Assembly: GCA_001550305.1 (NCBI GenBank)
Contig: LRTP01000221.1
Span: 1 to 53,692 of the forward strand
Reading direction: 5' to 3'
Source of the DNA: Streptomyces diastatochromogenes
Lineage (GTDB): Bacteria > Actinomycetota > Actinomycetes > Streptomycetales > Streptomycetaceae
DNA length: 53,692 nucleotides
The position numbers and the translations under genes were made by a program. The notes beneath the pieces are model-generated. The model was not told the DNA's origin. It was given only the letters and a program-made list of their open reading frames with translations, and did no database searches. How positions within the stretch are numbered: the stretch's first letter is position 1; each line of letters begins with the position of its first letter. Positions 8,838 through 17,541 of the stretch are shown here, piece after piece.

Positions 8838-9703
8838 AGATCGCCCTCGACCCCTACATGTTCCGCGCCCTGCCGCTCGACGAGATGGTCCGCACGGTCG
8901 CCGAACTCGGCTACCAGTACCTCGAGTTGTCCCCGCGCGACGACTTCATGCCGTTCTTCCTGCACCCACGGGCGGACGACGAGCGTGTGGCCGACCTGAA
9001 GAACTCACTGCGCAGGCACGGCGTCCAGCTCTCCTCCGTACTCCCGCTCTACAAGTGGTCCTCGCCGGACGAGACCGAACGGCAGGCCGCCGTCCGCTAC
9101 TGGAGGCGGATGATCGAGATCACCGCGGAGCTCGAATGCCCGTTGATGAACTCGGAGTTCAACGGGCGCCCCGACCGGGCCGCCGAGAGCGAGGCCGCGT
9201 TCTGGCGCTCCATGGAGGAACTGCTCCCTGTCTTCGAACGCGAGGGCATCGCCCTCAACCTGGAGGCACACCCGGACGACTTCTGCGAGGAGAACGCCCC
9301 TGCGGTCGATCTCGTCCGCGCGATCAACAAGCCCTGGGTGAACTACCTCTACTGCGCCCCGCACTCCTTCCACCTCTCGGGAGCCTCGGACGTCGGCGCG
9401 GACATCGCGGCGATGATGCGCTACGCCGGCGACAAGCTCCACCATGTGCACATCGCCGACTCCTTCAACCACAAGGGCTCCTCCGGCCTGCGCTACATCC
9501 TCAACCCGCCCGGCACCACGGCCCGCATCCACCAACACCTCGACATCGGCCAGGGCGAGGTCGACTGGGACGCCTTCTTCGGCACACTCCGGGAACTGAA
9601 CTTCGACGGCGTCGCCACCGCGTGCGTCTTCGCCTGGGAGGAACGCGCCAGGGAATCCTCCGCGTTCATGCTGGACCGCATCAGCAAGGAGCTCCGCGCG
9701 TAA
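8834..9703 (+). CDS. Second sugar phosphate isomerase/epimerase
   Basis: TIM-barrel protein of 289 residues, last gene of the LacI-controlled operon. The start MKIALDPYMFRALPLDEMV and the segments YLELSPRDDF, NLEAHPDDF, HSFHLSG, HHVHIADSFNH and GQGEVDWDAFF are typical of the AP-endonuclease-2 superfamily; E and H residues in them are metal-ligand candidates. Its four-base overlap with the dehydrogenase gene suggests the two products are made in fixed ratio and act in consecutive steps. It is not closely similar to the first isomerase of the operon. The substrate is unknown. Confidence 0.83.
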   Translation: MKIALDPYMFRALPLDEMVRTVAELGYQYLELSPRDDFMPFFLHPRADDERVADLKNSLRRHGVQLSSVLPLYKWSSPDETERQAAVRYWRRMIEITAELECPLMNSEFNGRPDRAAESEAAFWRSMEELLPVFEREGIALNLEAHPDDFCEENAPAVDLVRAINKPWVNYLYCAPHSFHLSGASDVGADIAAMMRYAGDKLHHVHIADSFNHKGSSGLRYILNPPGTTARIHQHLDIGQGEVDWDAFFGTLRELNFDGVATACVFAWEERARESSAFMLDRISKELRA

Positions 9704-9712
9704 GGCGCGCGA

Positions 9713-9756
9713 CCCACCGTGCCCCGACGGTCGGAAGACCGCCGGGGCACGGTGGG
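9713..9756 (+). terminator. Strong intrinsic-type hairpin ending the catabolic operon
   Basis: CCCACCGTGCCCCG pairs perfectly with CGGGGCACGGTGGG, and inside it CGGTC pairs with GACCG around a GGAA tetraloop, with one A/C mismatch between the two stems. It begins nine bases after the stop codon. No U-tract follows. Confidence 0.85.
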
Positions 9757-10324
9757 AGTGGAGGGCACCTGGATGCCGACCGGGAGAGGCCGCCGCTGTA
9801 GGGTGCGCGATTTCGTGCGCAACGCCGGAGTTGTGACCTGCGGTTCCAGCAGACGTGCGCAACGGTTCCGGACCGGTTGTCCTAGGCAAATGCGCAACCA
9901 GTGAAGGGCACGCAAGATCGTCACGCTGCGTGAGACCGGCAGTCTGCGGGTGCCAAGGGCGGTCTGGCTGTAATCGCCCGCATCATGCGTTTTTGTGGGA
10001 GAAGTAGTGGCTCCTGGCGGTAAGCCGCTGTTGGAGAGTCGAGGTAACTCACCGGTCTCGCCGTCCACGTCGTGAGGGAGATCCAATTGTAATACTTGTT
10101 CAGAGAGCGCAGCAAAGCGGATGACGCTCCTCTGTCGCCCAGCGGCTCGCCATCCGCCGCTCGCGTCCCATTTAGCGCGCAGACCGCCGCTTCCTCAGCT
10201 GCAACTTGGTTCGGGTATTTGATCTAGCAACTTGCCGCTACGGTCACATCAGAGGGCCGATGAGGGCACTCTCTGTCCTTCTGGACAGGACGGGCGTTGG
10301 CGAAAGATCGGTGAGCTGGTGGCT
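9757..10324. other. Intergenic region before the TPR-PIN operon
   Basis: No gene found. GC content is visibly lower than in flanking genes, especially around 10080-10240. It contains three TGCGCAAC direct repeats listed separately. The promoter of the conflict operon must lie here, but no clear -10/-35 pair was identified. Confidence 0.5.
9816..9898 (+). repeat. Three TGCGCAAC direct repeats
   Basis: TGCGCAAC occurs at 9816-9823, 9856-9863 and 9891-9898, spaced 40 and 35 bases apart (start to start), or three to four helical turns. All lie on one strand in a non-coding stretch. They could be binding sites for a regulator of the downstream operon; this is inference. Confidence 0.45.
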
Positions 10325-10744
10325 ATGACGGGGACAGCGCGCGTGTGGATATCGGTGACGGCTGCGTTGACCGGCCTGGCGACCGTCGGGCTGGCCCTGG
10401 TCGCTGTTCTCGCGGACCCCGACACGACAGAGCGGACCGTGGGGGTGATGGGTGCGGTCGGCACTCTCGTCGGCTTGCTCGTGTCTGTGATTGCTCTGTT
10501 CCGCGGCGCAGGTGGCGGGTCTACAGGCGGGCGTCGTGTGCGTGGCGGCCGCGGATCGGTCGTGGCCGGCGGCAACATCACCGGCTCCGCGATCGGGAAC
10601 AACTCCAAGGTGACTGGTCCCCACACCACATCCAGTCATACCGCAGCGAGGCGGAACACAGATGACGTGCGAGCTGGTAGAGACGGGATCGCGGCCGGCG
10701 GCGACATCACGGACAGTGCCCTTGGTGAAGGTAGCGAACGGTGA
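10325..10744 (+). CDS. Small two-helix membrane protein with repeated AGG-I-S-IG motif
   Basis: Protein of 139 residues. Residues 8-30 and 38-60 are hydrophobic and should form a membrane hairpin. A Gly/Arg linker follows, then two copies of a short motif: GSVVAGGNITGSAIGNN (about 77-93) and GIAAGGDITDSALGEG (about 121-136). The start is ATG 10325 with GGTGAG about nine bases upstream; the frame is open further upstream, but only weak starts exist there. Its TGA overlaps the next GTG by four bases, so it is translationally coupled to the TPR-PIN gene, whose product carries the same motif near its N-terminus. It probably anchors or senses for the large partner. I do not know a named family for it. 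Confidence 0.75.
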   Translation: MTGTARVWISVTAALTGLATVGLALVAVLADPDTTERTVGVMGAVGTLVGLLVSVIALFRGAGGGSTGGRRVRGGRGSVVAGGNITGSAIGNNSKVTGPHTTSSHTAARRNTDDVRAGRDGIAAGGDITDSALGEGSER

Positions 10745-13700
10745 AGCCGTTTTCCTGGATTCGCCGCAAGGGCCAGACCGACGCCCCAGAGGGTGAGGCA
10801 GTTCCCGTCGAAGTTGCGCGGACGGTGTCCGCCGGTCCCGGTGCGGTTGTCGCTGGCGGAGCAATCACAGGTTCCGCGATCGGTGATAACAATACGGTCA
10901 CGTACATCGAGAAGCAGTACGTGACCGACGGGGGCGCAACGCTGGGGGCGGGCCGGTCCGGCTTCGATCAGGCGCTAGCCACCCTGCCACCTGTATCCCA
11001 AGAAGAAGCACGTCAGTTGCGTGATCGCTGGCCTGACGTGGAGGTGGTCGTTAATCAACTCCCGACAGGTAGGACTGCACGCAAGAAGATATTGGAGCAA
11101 TGGACCAAGCACGAGCCACAATGGCTAGCCAGCGCCCCCGTCCACGCATTTCCTTGGCTAGCCCAACTGGCGTCGACATACGATGCTTGCACCGCATCGT
11201 TCTCGTTCTATGACCGGGCGGTACACGATGGCGGATATCCTCGTGACCTCCTGGTCGTACGGGCTGCTCTGCAGGCAGAGACAATGCCCGAGGGCAGCGC
11301 CCGCTCGTACCTGGCCGCCCATCAAGACCTCGACTCGCCGCTGGTCCGCGCCTTCCAATCTGCTCTGGACGGCGACCGGCCCGCAGTCCTGAACCACCTC
11401 AGCCAGTGGACAGCTCCTGATGACAGCGCGCAGGCTCTGCAGCTTCTCCTGAGAACGGACGCCCTCGTAGGGCAGGACCTGACCGATCAGGCCCTGCCAG
11501 TTCTGCGTAAAGCGGATGTCGCACGCTTTCCTCAGCTTGGGCTGGCGCTGGCACAGGCTCTTCTGCAGCGGGCCACGCGCCGCGCTACACGCAGTAAGCT
11601 CGCCGACGCCCAGGAAGCCCTGGCCGTCGCGCTACGGGCGCGTAACGCACGTCGGGAATGGTTCGGTGACAGCGCGGCGGCGGTAGTCCTGGGAATGCAG
11701 GCCGCAGTGTTCAGCCAGGATCTGTCGACCGCCTGGGCTCTCTCGCAGCTGGGCCCAGACGGAGACGCCGATGCGCAAGAAGCGGAGGATCCTCGAGTTC
11801 AGGAGGAAAGTGCCCTGATCGCGGCGCTGACGGGCCGCGAACACCGCGCGCGCGAACTCTTGAGCGTAGTGACAAGCCCGTTCGCCAAAGCGCAGGTGCT
11901 GGCTGTGCTCGAAGAACGCCGTGCCGATAGTGACAGCGAGGACGAACGGGTAGCCGAAGCCTGGCAACGCGCATGGGATGCGGCGGAGCCAGGGCCCGAA
12001 CAGCTCATGGCGGCCATGGGGCTGGCGGAGTCTGGGCGGAACCTGCCGGAGATCGCTCACTTGAAGGACGACTATCCCGAGGCAGTAGCGGATCTCGAGA
12101 AGTTCGCCCGCGCCGTCAGCGGCACAGCGGGCGGCGATCTGTCGGTCCTGCGCGCCAACGCGAACCAGACTCCGATCATCGCCCTGAAACTGGCGCAGCG
12201 CTATCAACAACTCGATGACCGCGAAAGGGCCGCGGCCACTCTGCAGGAAGCCGCAACACAATGGCGCGATGCGCAACTGATGACAATGGCAGCCCGTACC
12301 TACCAACAAGCCAGGGACTACGAGAAGGCTAAAGAGTGCGCTGAGAGCGCGCTGCGGATCGCCGGCCCGGACTGGGCAGCACAGGGCGCGATGTATGAGC
12401 TGCTCGTTGAGACGGAATCCGCCGCAGGGAACTGGGAGCGGGCCACGGATGCGGCCATCGCGCTCCTGAGACTGGATCCGCACAATCTTGACGCGCGCTG
12501 GGCTCTGGTGAGGTGCTACGTCACACGGGCACGGCCAGACGAAGCGTGGCGGACGCTGACCGAACTTGGAGACGCGGCTCTACCACGGCGCCGGGACGAA
12601 GCGCTCCTGTGGGTTCAACTTGGTGCACGTCGCTCTGCTGACCCGCAGTTCGTCGGGCGTGCGCTGGAGCTGATGCAGAACTGGCCACAGGATGAAGAAC
12701 TGCTGGGGACTTTCCTGGGAGTTCTTCTCTGGCGCACCACCACGACACAGCCCATGACTGCAGAGGCGGCCGAGCTACTGCATGAAGCGAGCTCGGACTA
12801 CCTGGAGCGCTTCCCGGACAGCGTCTACTTCCGCGCCCTCGATGCCACCGATCCACAAGCGGCACTCGAAGAGCTCGGCGAGAGCCTGCGCCGCGAGCAC
12901 GAGGACGAGGACCGTCGGGAATTACGAGAGCGGATCAATCAGGGCCAATTGCCCATAGGGATACTGACCCTGATGAGTGGCAGGTCATACGCCGAGGTGT
13001 GTGTGCGGCTCACTGCAGAGCGTCCTGGCCTGTTCGCCTCCGACCCGTCCGCAATCACTGTGGAAGCAGGCGCAATCCAGGTCGCGCTGACCCGGCGGGT
13101 GGTCGTGGATACGAGCGCGGCGGTGTCTCTCGCCCTGTTGGAGCCGGGCGCCGCCGAACGGCTCATCGGCTCCTGCCAGAGCATCGTGACAACCGACCAG
13201 ATCGTCGGCGACGTTTTCCACGCCGTCGATTCTTTCGCCCTGCGGTCCGATGTCACGCTGGTCTGGAACGAGGACGAATCGCGGCCGACTCTTCACGTTG
13301 TTCCGGACGGGCAGGTGCGTGCCTTGCGTCGCACCCTTGAGCGTGCCGCCGACATCGTGCGCTCACTGCCCCGAGTGGCTCGACCAGAGCTGCGTGCACT
13401 GCCGGGGCTGCGTGCCGGCCGCGGCACGGAGGCATGGCTCACGGCCCTGGATCATGCCAAGGAGCACGGCCTGGTGTTGTGGTGCGACGACCGAGCTCTG
13501 CGCACGTTTGCCCGGTCGGCGGGTGTACCCGCATTCGGAACGCTCGCCCTGATCGACGCGTGCCAACGCCAGCAGACCATGACACCACAGGAGGCAATGG
13601 CCCTGAGAGCCGAACTCCTGCGGCATTTCTACATGGACATCCCCTTCTCCAGCGAACTGTACGGTTTCGCAGCGCAAGCCGACGGCTGGCACGCACGAGG

Positions 13701-14175
13701 GGTTGCTGCCGCGATCGCACGACCGACGGCCTGGAGCGATCCGCGGGGCGTGGTGCGGTTGGTCCTCGATGCAGTTGCACAGGTCATCGATTCTGAACCG
13801 GACCATGCTTCGGCCTGGCTGGCAGCTGCTTACGCGGGCCTCTGGCGGGCAACGCTGCCTTCCCACAGGTCTAGCAACCTGCAGAAACTCTCCGTCCAAG
13901 CCCTGACGCAGCCTTGGGTCTCCGACTCATCACTGCCCTTCCTACTGGCCGGTCTGCACAACGGAGCCGCGGAGGTTGATAGCGGTGACGGTCCACTGAT
14001 GGCCGCGCTGGCTCGCTACTACGAGGTGCTAATTCAGCAAATGGGTCATCCTTGGGCAGGAACGGCGCTCATGAACCTGTTCAGCCATGCTGCCGAGGTG
14101 GACAAGTCCGCAGCTGCACGCATCGTGCTCACTCACCGCGACGAGGAGCACAGGGCGAGCGGAAGGGGCATCTGA
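10741..14175 (+). CDS. TPR protein with C-terminal PIN nuclease (TPR-GreAB-C-PIN conflict type)
   Basis: A 1144-residue protein starting at a GTG that overlaps the upstream stop. Residues 33-54 carry the motif GAVVAGGAITGSAIGDNNTV shared with the upstream membrane protein. About 65-700 is helical and TPR-like (for example QQARDYEKAKECAESALRI, WERATDAAIALLRLDPHN). A PIN-like RNase domain follows: VVVDTSAAVSLALL (D790), D819, LWCDDRAL (D916, D917), then GVPAFGTLALIDAC (D939). The region just before it resembles the GreAB-C segment I recall from TPR-GreAB-C-PIN conflict proteins. About 945-1144 is helical and unassigned. No NTPase domain is visible, so activation would have to come from protein-protein contact. 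The likely role is a regulated RNA-cleaving effector, perhaps anti-phage; function is inferred. Confidence 0.82.
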   Translation: MKPFSWIRRKGQTDAPEGEAVPVEVARTVSAGPGAVVAGGAITGSAIGDNNTVTYIEKQYVTDGGATLGAGRSGFDQALATLPPVSQEEARQLRDRWPDVEVVVNQLPTGRTARKKILEQWTKHEPQWLASAPVHAFPWLAQLASTYDACTASFSFYDRAVHDGGYPRDLLVVRAALQAETMPEGSARSYLAAHQDLDSPLVRAFQSALDGDRPAVLNHLSQWTAPDDSAQALQLLLRTDALVGQDLTDQALPVLRKADVARFPQLGLALAQALLQRATRRATRSKLADAQEALAVALRARNARREWFGDSAAAVVLGMQAAVFSQDLSTAWALSQLGPDGDADAQEAEDPRVQEESALIAALTGREHRARELLSVVTSPFAKAQVLAVLEERRADSDSEDERVAEAWQRAWDAAEPGPEQLMAAMGLAESGRNLPEIAHLKDDYPEAVADLEKFARAVSGTAGGDLSVLRANANQTPIIALKLAQRYQQLDDRERAAATLQEAATQWRDAQLMTMAARTYQQARDYEKAKECAESALRIAGPDWAAQGAMYELLVETESAAGNWERATDAAIALLRLDPHNLDARWALVRCYVTRARPDEAWRTLTELGDAALPRRRDEALLWVQLGARRSADPQFVGRALELMQNWPQDEELLGTFLGVLLWRTTTTQPMTAEAAELLHEASSDYLERFPDSVYFRALDATDPQAALEELGESLRREHEDEDRRELRERINQGQLPIGILTLMSGRSYAEVCVRLTAERPGLFASDPSAITVEAGAIQVALTRRVVVDTSAAVSLALLEPGAAERLIGSCQSIVTTDQIVGDVFHAVDSFALRSDVTLVWNEDESRPTLHVVPDGQVRALRRTLERAADIVRSLPRVARPELRALPGLRAGRGTEAWLTALDHAKEHGLVLWCDDRALRTFARSAGVPAFGTLALIDACQRQQTMTPQEAMALRAELLRHFYMDIPFSSELYGFAAQADGWHARGVAAAIARPTAWSDPRGVVRLVLDAVAQVIDSEPDHASAWLAAAYAGLWRATLPSHRSSNLQKLSVQALTQPWVSDSSLPFLLAGLHNGAAEVDSGDGPLMAALARYYEVLIQQMGHPWAGTALMNLFSHAAEVDKSAAARIVLTHRDEEHRASGRGI

Positions 14176-14231
14176 TCCTGTGTCGACCAGTCCAGCAAGG
14201 GGCTGTTAAGAGTGAGGGCCGTATTCGATCG

Positions 14232-15710
14232 CTATACCTCGCTGGCAATCAGTCGTCGAGCTCGATGGTCGTCGATCCATGACAGACCGCCGAGGTCAAG
14301 CCTGCGGCGCGCACGCGTAACCGCAACGTATGCGAGGCGGGCGTCGGTGTCGTTGACAGCTTCCGGGATTGGGCGGCCCTCGGCGTCACTTTGATCGGTG
14401 TCCTTGGGAGGTGGGAAGTCGTCCCCGATCCGGACGGTCGACCATTCACGCCCCTTGGCCTTGTGAGCCGTGGACACGGTCACGTCGGCGTGCTCCTCAT
14501 CGGTGAGCTCGTCGACTGCGGCCAGGATGGCGTCGGGGCCGTGCGTGTCGACGAGGTCGACGAAGGGCTGGAGGTCGCCGCCGGCCGGGTCGTAGGTCGC
14601 GTAATCCTGTACGTCGCCCCAGGAGGCGAAGAGAACGAGTTCGGGATGGGTGGTGCGGCGGCCTTCTTTGAGGTCGCGAGCTGCCAGCGCCAGTGAGGCG
14701 AGAGTGTGCCCGCCGCGTGCCAGGGCGACGCGGCGGCCTTCGGAGAGAAGCTGCATGACTTCGGCCATGGCACCGATGTTGGTGCGGCACAGCACCGCGT
14801 CCGGGTGTGAGACGTCTCCAATCTCGGTGGGGATCGTGTCGCTTCCGGTCAGGCGGATGGGCGACTCGGCGAGTTCGAGCCAGCGGTTGGCCTGTTCGGC
14901 GAGGAGAGGGCCGAAGCGGAAGGAACGGGTCAGGGTAAGCGCGTCGGCGTCGAAGTCGGCCATCACGTCGCAGGCGCCGCGCCAGCCGTAGATGGCTTGG
15001 GCCGAGTCGCCGACCATGACGAGTTGGGCGTGGTCGCGTTGGGCGGTGAAGACCTGTTCCAGAACGGGGTTGGTGTCCTGGGCTTCATCGAGGAAGAGGA
15101 AGTCTGTTTCGATCTTGGGCTGGGTCAGGGCCCACATCTTCAAATAGTGGTCGTGTTCGAAGCGGACCATGCCCTGGTCTGGGTTCTGCAGGTCGGCCCA
15201 GGCCTTGGCCGCGAACGGCAGGACCACGTCAGCAAGTTGGGCGCGCTCGGTGCTTTTTGCCAGGCGGCGAAGACGCGGCACATGCTGGCGGGCCAGAGTG
15301 CGGTCGGCGGAGTAGCAGAAGCGAGTCACGGCGCGTAGCACCGTGTGAGAGAGGGTCTTGTGGCTGATCTCGTGATCGCCGATGCGGATGGGCCGGGTGA
15401 TACCGAGGGCCTGGCCCGTCTTCCAGGCAGGCTGGCGAGGGCCGTTGAGTCGGCCGGCATAACGGTGGCCCAGTGCTGCGTACGCGGTCGCATGGGCCGT
15501 CTTGCAGATCACGGTGCGAGGAAAACGATTGGCGGCATCGCGAGCGATGTCCTTGTTGAAGGCGAGGTAACGACCGCGTTGTTTGGTGCTGGCAGCGAGC
15601 ATCGCGAGGGTGGTGGTCTTGCCGGTACCGGCTCCCGCTTGCAGGACGAGGTGGCGCCCTGCTCGAAAGGTGTCGGAGGCTTGGATCTGCTCGTCGGTGG
15701 GGGTGGGCAC
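14232..15710 (-). CDS. Compact SF1 (UvrD/Rep-like) DNA helicase
   Basis: Helicase of 492 residues with a complete SF1A motif set: Walker A GAGTGKTTT (about 26-34), Walker B LFLDEAQDTNP, motif III MVGDSAQAIYGWRGA, motif IV LTRSFRFG, motif V VSTAHKAKGREW and motif VI YVAVTRARRRL. It is shorter than UvrD (about 720) and has no nuclease domain, resembling small Srs2/FBH1-like bacterial helicases. It starts at GTG with GAGGAG six bases upstream. It is the last gene of a minus-strand operon following the 167-residue unknown by nine bases. It is convergent with the TPR-PIN gene. A role in recombination or plasmid/phage DNA control is possible but unproven. Confidence 0.9.
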   Translation of the reverse strand: MPTPTDEQIQASDTFRAGRHLVLQAGAGTGKTTTLAMLAASTKQRGRYLAFNKDIARDAANRFPRTVICKTAHATAYAALGHRYAGRLNGPRQPAWKTGQALGITRPIRIGDHEISHKTLSHTVLRAVTRFCYSADRTLARQHVPRLRRLAKSTERAQLADVVLPFAAKAWADLQNPDQGMVRFEHDHYLKMWALTQPKIETDFLFLDEAQDTNPVLEQVFTAQRDHAQLVMVGDSAQAIYGWRGACDVMADFDADALTLTRSFRFGPLLAEQANRWLELAESPIRLTGSDTIPTEIGDVSHPDAVLCRTNIGAMAEVMQLLSEGRRVALARGGHTLASLALAARDLKEGRRTTHPELVLFASWGDVQDYATYDPAGGDLQPFVDLVDTHGPDAILAAVDELTDEEHADVTVSTAHKAKGREWSTVRIGDDFPPPKDTDQSDAEGRPIPEAVNDTDARLAYVAVTRARRRLDLGGLSWIDDHRARRLIASEV

Positions 15711-15719
15711 GAAGGCTCC

Positions 15720-16223
15720 TCAAAGGGGGGCGGAGGAGGGCTTGCCTCCTGGCCGGCGGTTGTGAGGGCTGAGGAGAGAGTCGGCTGCGCAGAGCAGTAG
15801 CTCTTCCGGTGTGTGCTGAGTCAGCAGCTCTTCCATCTGGGTCGTCAATCGGCGGGCCCGATCCTCCTTGTGCCGGGCAACGGCATCGATCACGGTCTGC
15901 CGCAGGAAGTCCCGAGGCCGTTGACCACAGGCTGCCGCAGCCTGGCGGATGGTAGTTCGGGCGGCGTGGCTGAGAGCGAAGTTCAGCAGGACACAGCCCT
16001 GTCGGTCCGGATAATGGGTGGTCAGGACATCGATGGGCAGTAGGCCGTCGAGTCGGCGCCGAAGTGTTTGCAGCGCACGCCCCGGAGTCTTTGCGCGTTG
16101 CACAGTCAGCAGTCGGGTGCGGTCGGTGCTGCTGGCCAGAGCGGCAACACGACGCGCACGATGCAGCTCAGAATTGGTGGCAGGCCGGGTCAAGGTGATC
16201 TCAATCGCGTGGTGTGCGGTCAC
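15720..16223 (-). CDS. Conserved hypothetical protein, 167 residues
   Basis: Unknown protein. The GTG start overlaps the stop of the DUF6083-like gene (GTGA), and the end lies nine bases before the helicase start, so it is in the middle of a tight operon. Visible features are KTPGRALQTLRRRLDG, THYPDRQGCVLLNFALS and a predicted helical C-terminal half rich in Ala, Arg and Glu. It has no Cys clusters and no membrane segment. The phrase PIDVLTTHYPD followed by VLLNFAL looks like a conserved core. The operon suggests a partner of the helicase; no function can be assigned. Confidence 0.7.
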   Translation of the reverse strand: MTAHHAIEITLTRPATNSELHRARRVAALASSTDRTRLLTVQRAKTPGRALQTLRRRLDGLLPIDVLTTHYPDRQGCVLLNFALSHAARTTIRQAAAACGQRPRDFLRQTVIDAVARHKEDRARRLTTQMEELLTQHTPEELLLCAADSLLSPHNRRPGGKPSSAPL

Positions 16224-17104
16224 GGTTGCGTCGGCTTCCCGCTCGGGTCGACAGGCCCTTGGCGTCGGGTGAGTGTCGGGAGCCGGATGTGGATGTGCTC
16301 GTGGTGGAGGAGCGGGTCGAAGGGCTCCCACTCGGTCACCGCCACGTCGGCGACCGTGGGGATGGCGGCATGCTCGGGACAGTGCTGGGCCCTCCAGCGC
16401 AGTTGCTCGGCATAGGGCAGACCTGTGAGTGCGTAGACAGCCATGACCGCGCCAGACAAAGGAAGCTGGCCGTGCGTCGCGACGGTGGGCACGAGAGTCC
16501 AGACGCCTGCCTGAGTCACAGACGTGAGCAGCGGACTTGCGCAGCGGTGACGGCGTCGGGTCTGGGCGACGCACTGGATCTCGTTCACCGGACGGTTGGC
16601 GAGGTAACGGACGTACAGGAGCTGTACGACAGGACGGGCCGGACGGCAGGTAGTTGTCGGCAAGGGTTCCGTCTTCGATGTGGCAGAAGGGGGAACGAAT
16701 GCGCCGCTGTCGATCAGGCGGCGGGTGTTGACCGCCAGAGCGCGGCGCAGTCCTGCCAACTGGGGCACTGCGGGAAGGCCGTCGCGGGCAGGACACAGCA
16801 TGGCGTGAGGCAGGCGGCACCAGCCACTGCCGTCGCCCGCCGGATGAGCGACACCTGAACTGACGTGCCAATGGCAAGTAGCAGGCACCTTCGCCGCAGG
16901 CAGCTCGTGAGGATGCAGGCGGACGGGCCGCTCGTTGGTGCGGTGGTACCACTCGATGCGGTTGCCGCAATCACGGCAGAGGTCACTCTGACCGCATCGC
17001 AACAGACGACTGGCGCTGTTGCCGCTTACGCGTAGGGAACGCCTCACGCGGACATGGGCGAGACTGCCATCCCAACGACGTGGAGAAGGGGGTCTGGAGC
17101 GCAT
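16220..17104 (-). CDS. DUF6083-like protein
   Basis: Cytosolic protein of about 294 residues that matches what I recall of DUF6083, common in Streptomyces and of unknown function. The N-terminal half holds LLRCGQSDLCRDCGNRIEWY, a C-x7-C-x2-C cluster likely to bind zinc, then RPVRLHPHELP, WHVSSGVAHPAGDGSGWCR and LPHAMLCPA. The C-terminal half has QLLYVRYLANRPVNEIQCVAQT, a second Cys-containing unit, and AEQLRWRAQHCPEHAA. The ATG at 17104 was chosen since conserved sequence starts soon after; a TTG 21 bases upstream is also open. It overlaps the next gene by four bases and probably belongs to the XRE-controlled operon. Confidence 0.75.
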   Translation of the reverse strand: MRSRPPSPRRWDGSLAHVRVRRSLRVSGNSASRLLRCGQSDLCRDCGNRIEWYHRTNERPVRLHPHELPAAKVPATCHWHVSSGVAHPAGDGSGWCRLPHAMLCPARDGLPAVPQLAGLRRALAVNTRRLIDSGAFVPPSATSKTEPLPTTTCRPARPVVQLLYVRYLANRPVNEIQCVAQTRRRHRCASPLLTSVTQAGVWTLVPTVATHGQLPLSGAVMAVYALTGLPYAEQLRWRAQHCPEHAAIPTVADVAVTEWEPFDPLLHHEHIHIRLPTLTRRQGPVDPSGKPTQP

Positions 17105-17278
17105 GCGGGCGAACCTGCCAGCCAACGCGCCGTTCCAGTGGCGTCGCTACCGCAGGTGTCCCCCGGACTGCCGCATCCGGTGAGACTGACTTTCGAAAAT
17201 GCGATCGCATGTTCGTGTCGGGTCACCGGATCGGGCGGTTGGCGATTGCCCTCCCGAGAGCTGTCAGCCGTCGGCCTT

Positions 17279-17527
17279 TTAGGGGTGCTCGTGCCCGTTG
17301 CACAACGCGGCGAAGAGCTCGTCGAGCGGGGTGCTCAGGGCGTGTGCGAGAGCGTGCCAGGTTTTCACCGTCCCGATCGTGCGGCCCTGCTCAATCTCGA
17401 TGAGAGTCCGTCTGGCGAGGCCACTACGGGCGGCGAGCTCGTCATAGCTCCACCCTCGGGCCGCCCGCAGGCGCGCGAGCTCCAGGCGGAGTGCCTCGAA
17501 GTCCGGGTCGGGCGGAAAGATCGTCAC
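17279..17527 (-). CDS. XRE-family helix-turn-helix regulator
   Basis: Small regulator of 82 residues. The HTH is ARGWSYDELAARSGLARRTL followed by IEIEQGRTIGTVKTWHALAHAL, a textbook XRE fold covering nearly the whole protein. GTG 17527 was taken as start because upstream codons are not conserved-looking and no other good start lies near; its ribosome binding site is weak. Three dyads of the form GCAGAnnTCTGC lie 15 to 100 bases upstream, so autoregulation is likely. The DUF6083-like, 167-residue and helicase genes follow on the same strand. Confidence 0.85.
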   Translation of the reverse strand: MTIFPPDPDFEALRLELARLRAARGWSYDELAARSGLARRTLIEIEQGRTIGTVKTWHALAHALSTPLDELFAALCNGHEHP

Positions 17528-17541
17528 CTGACCATCCGAAG

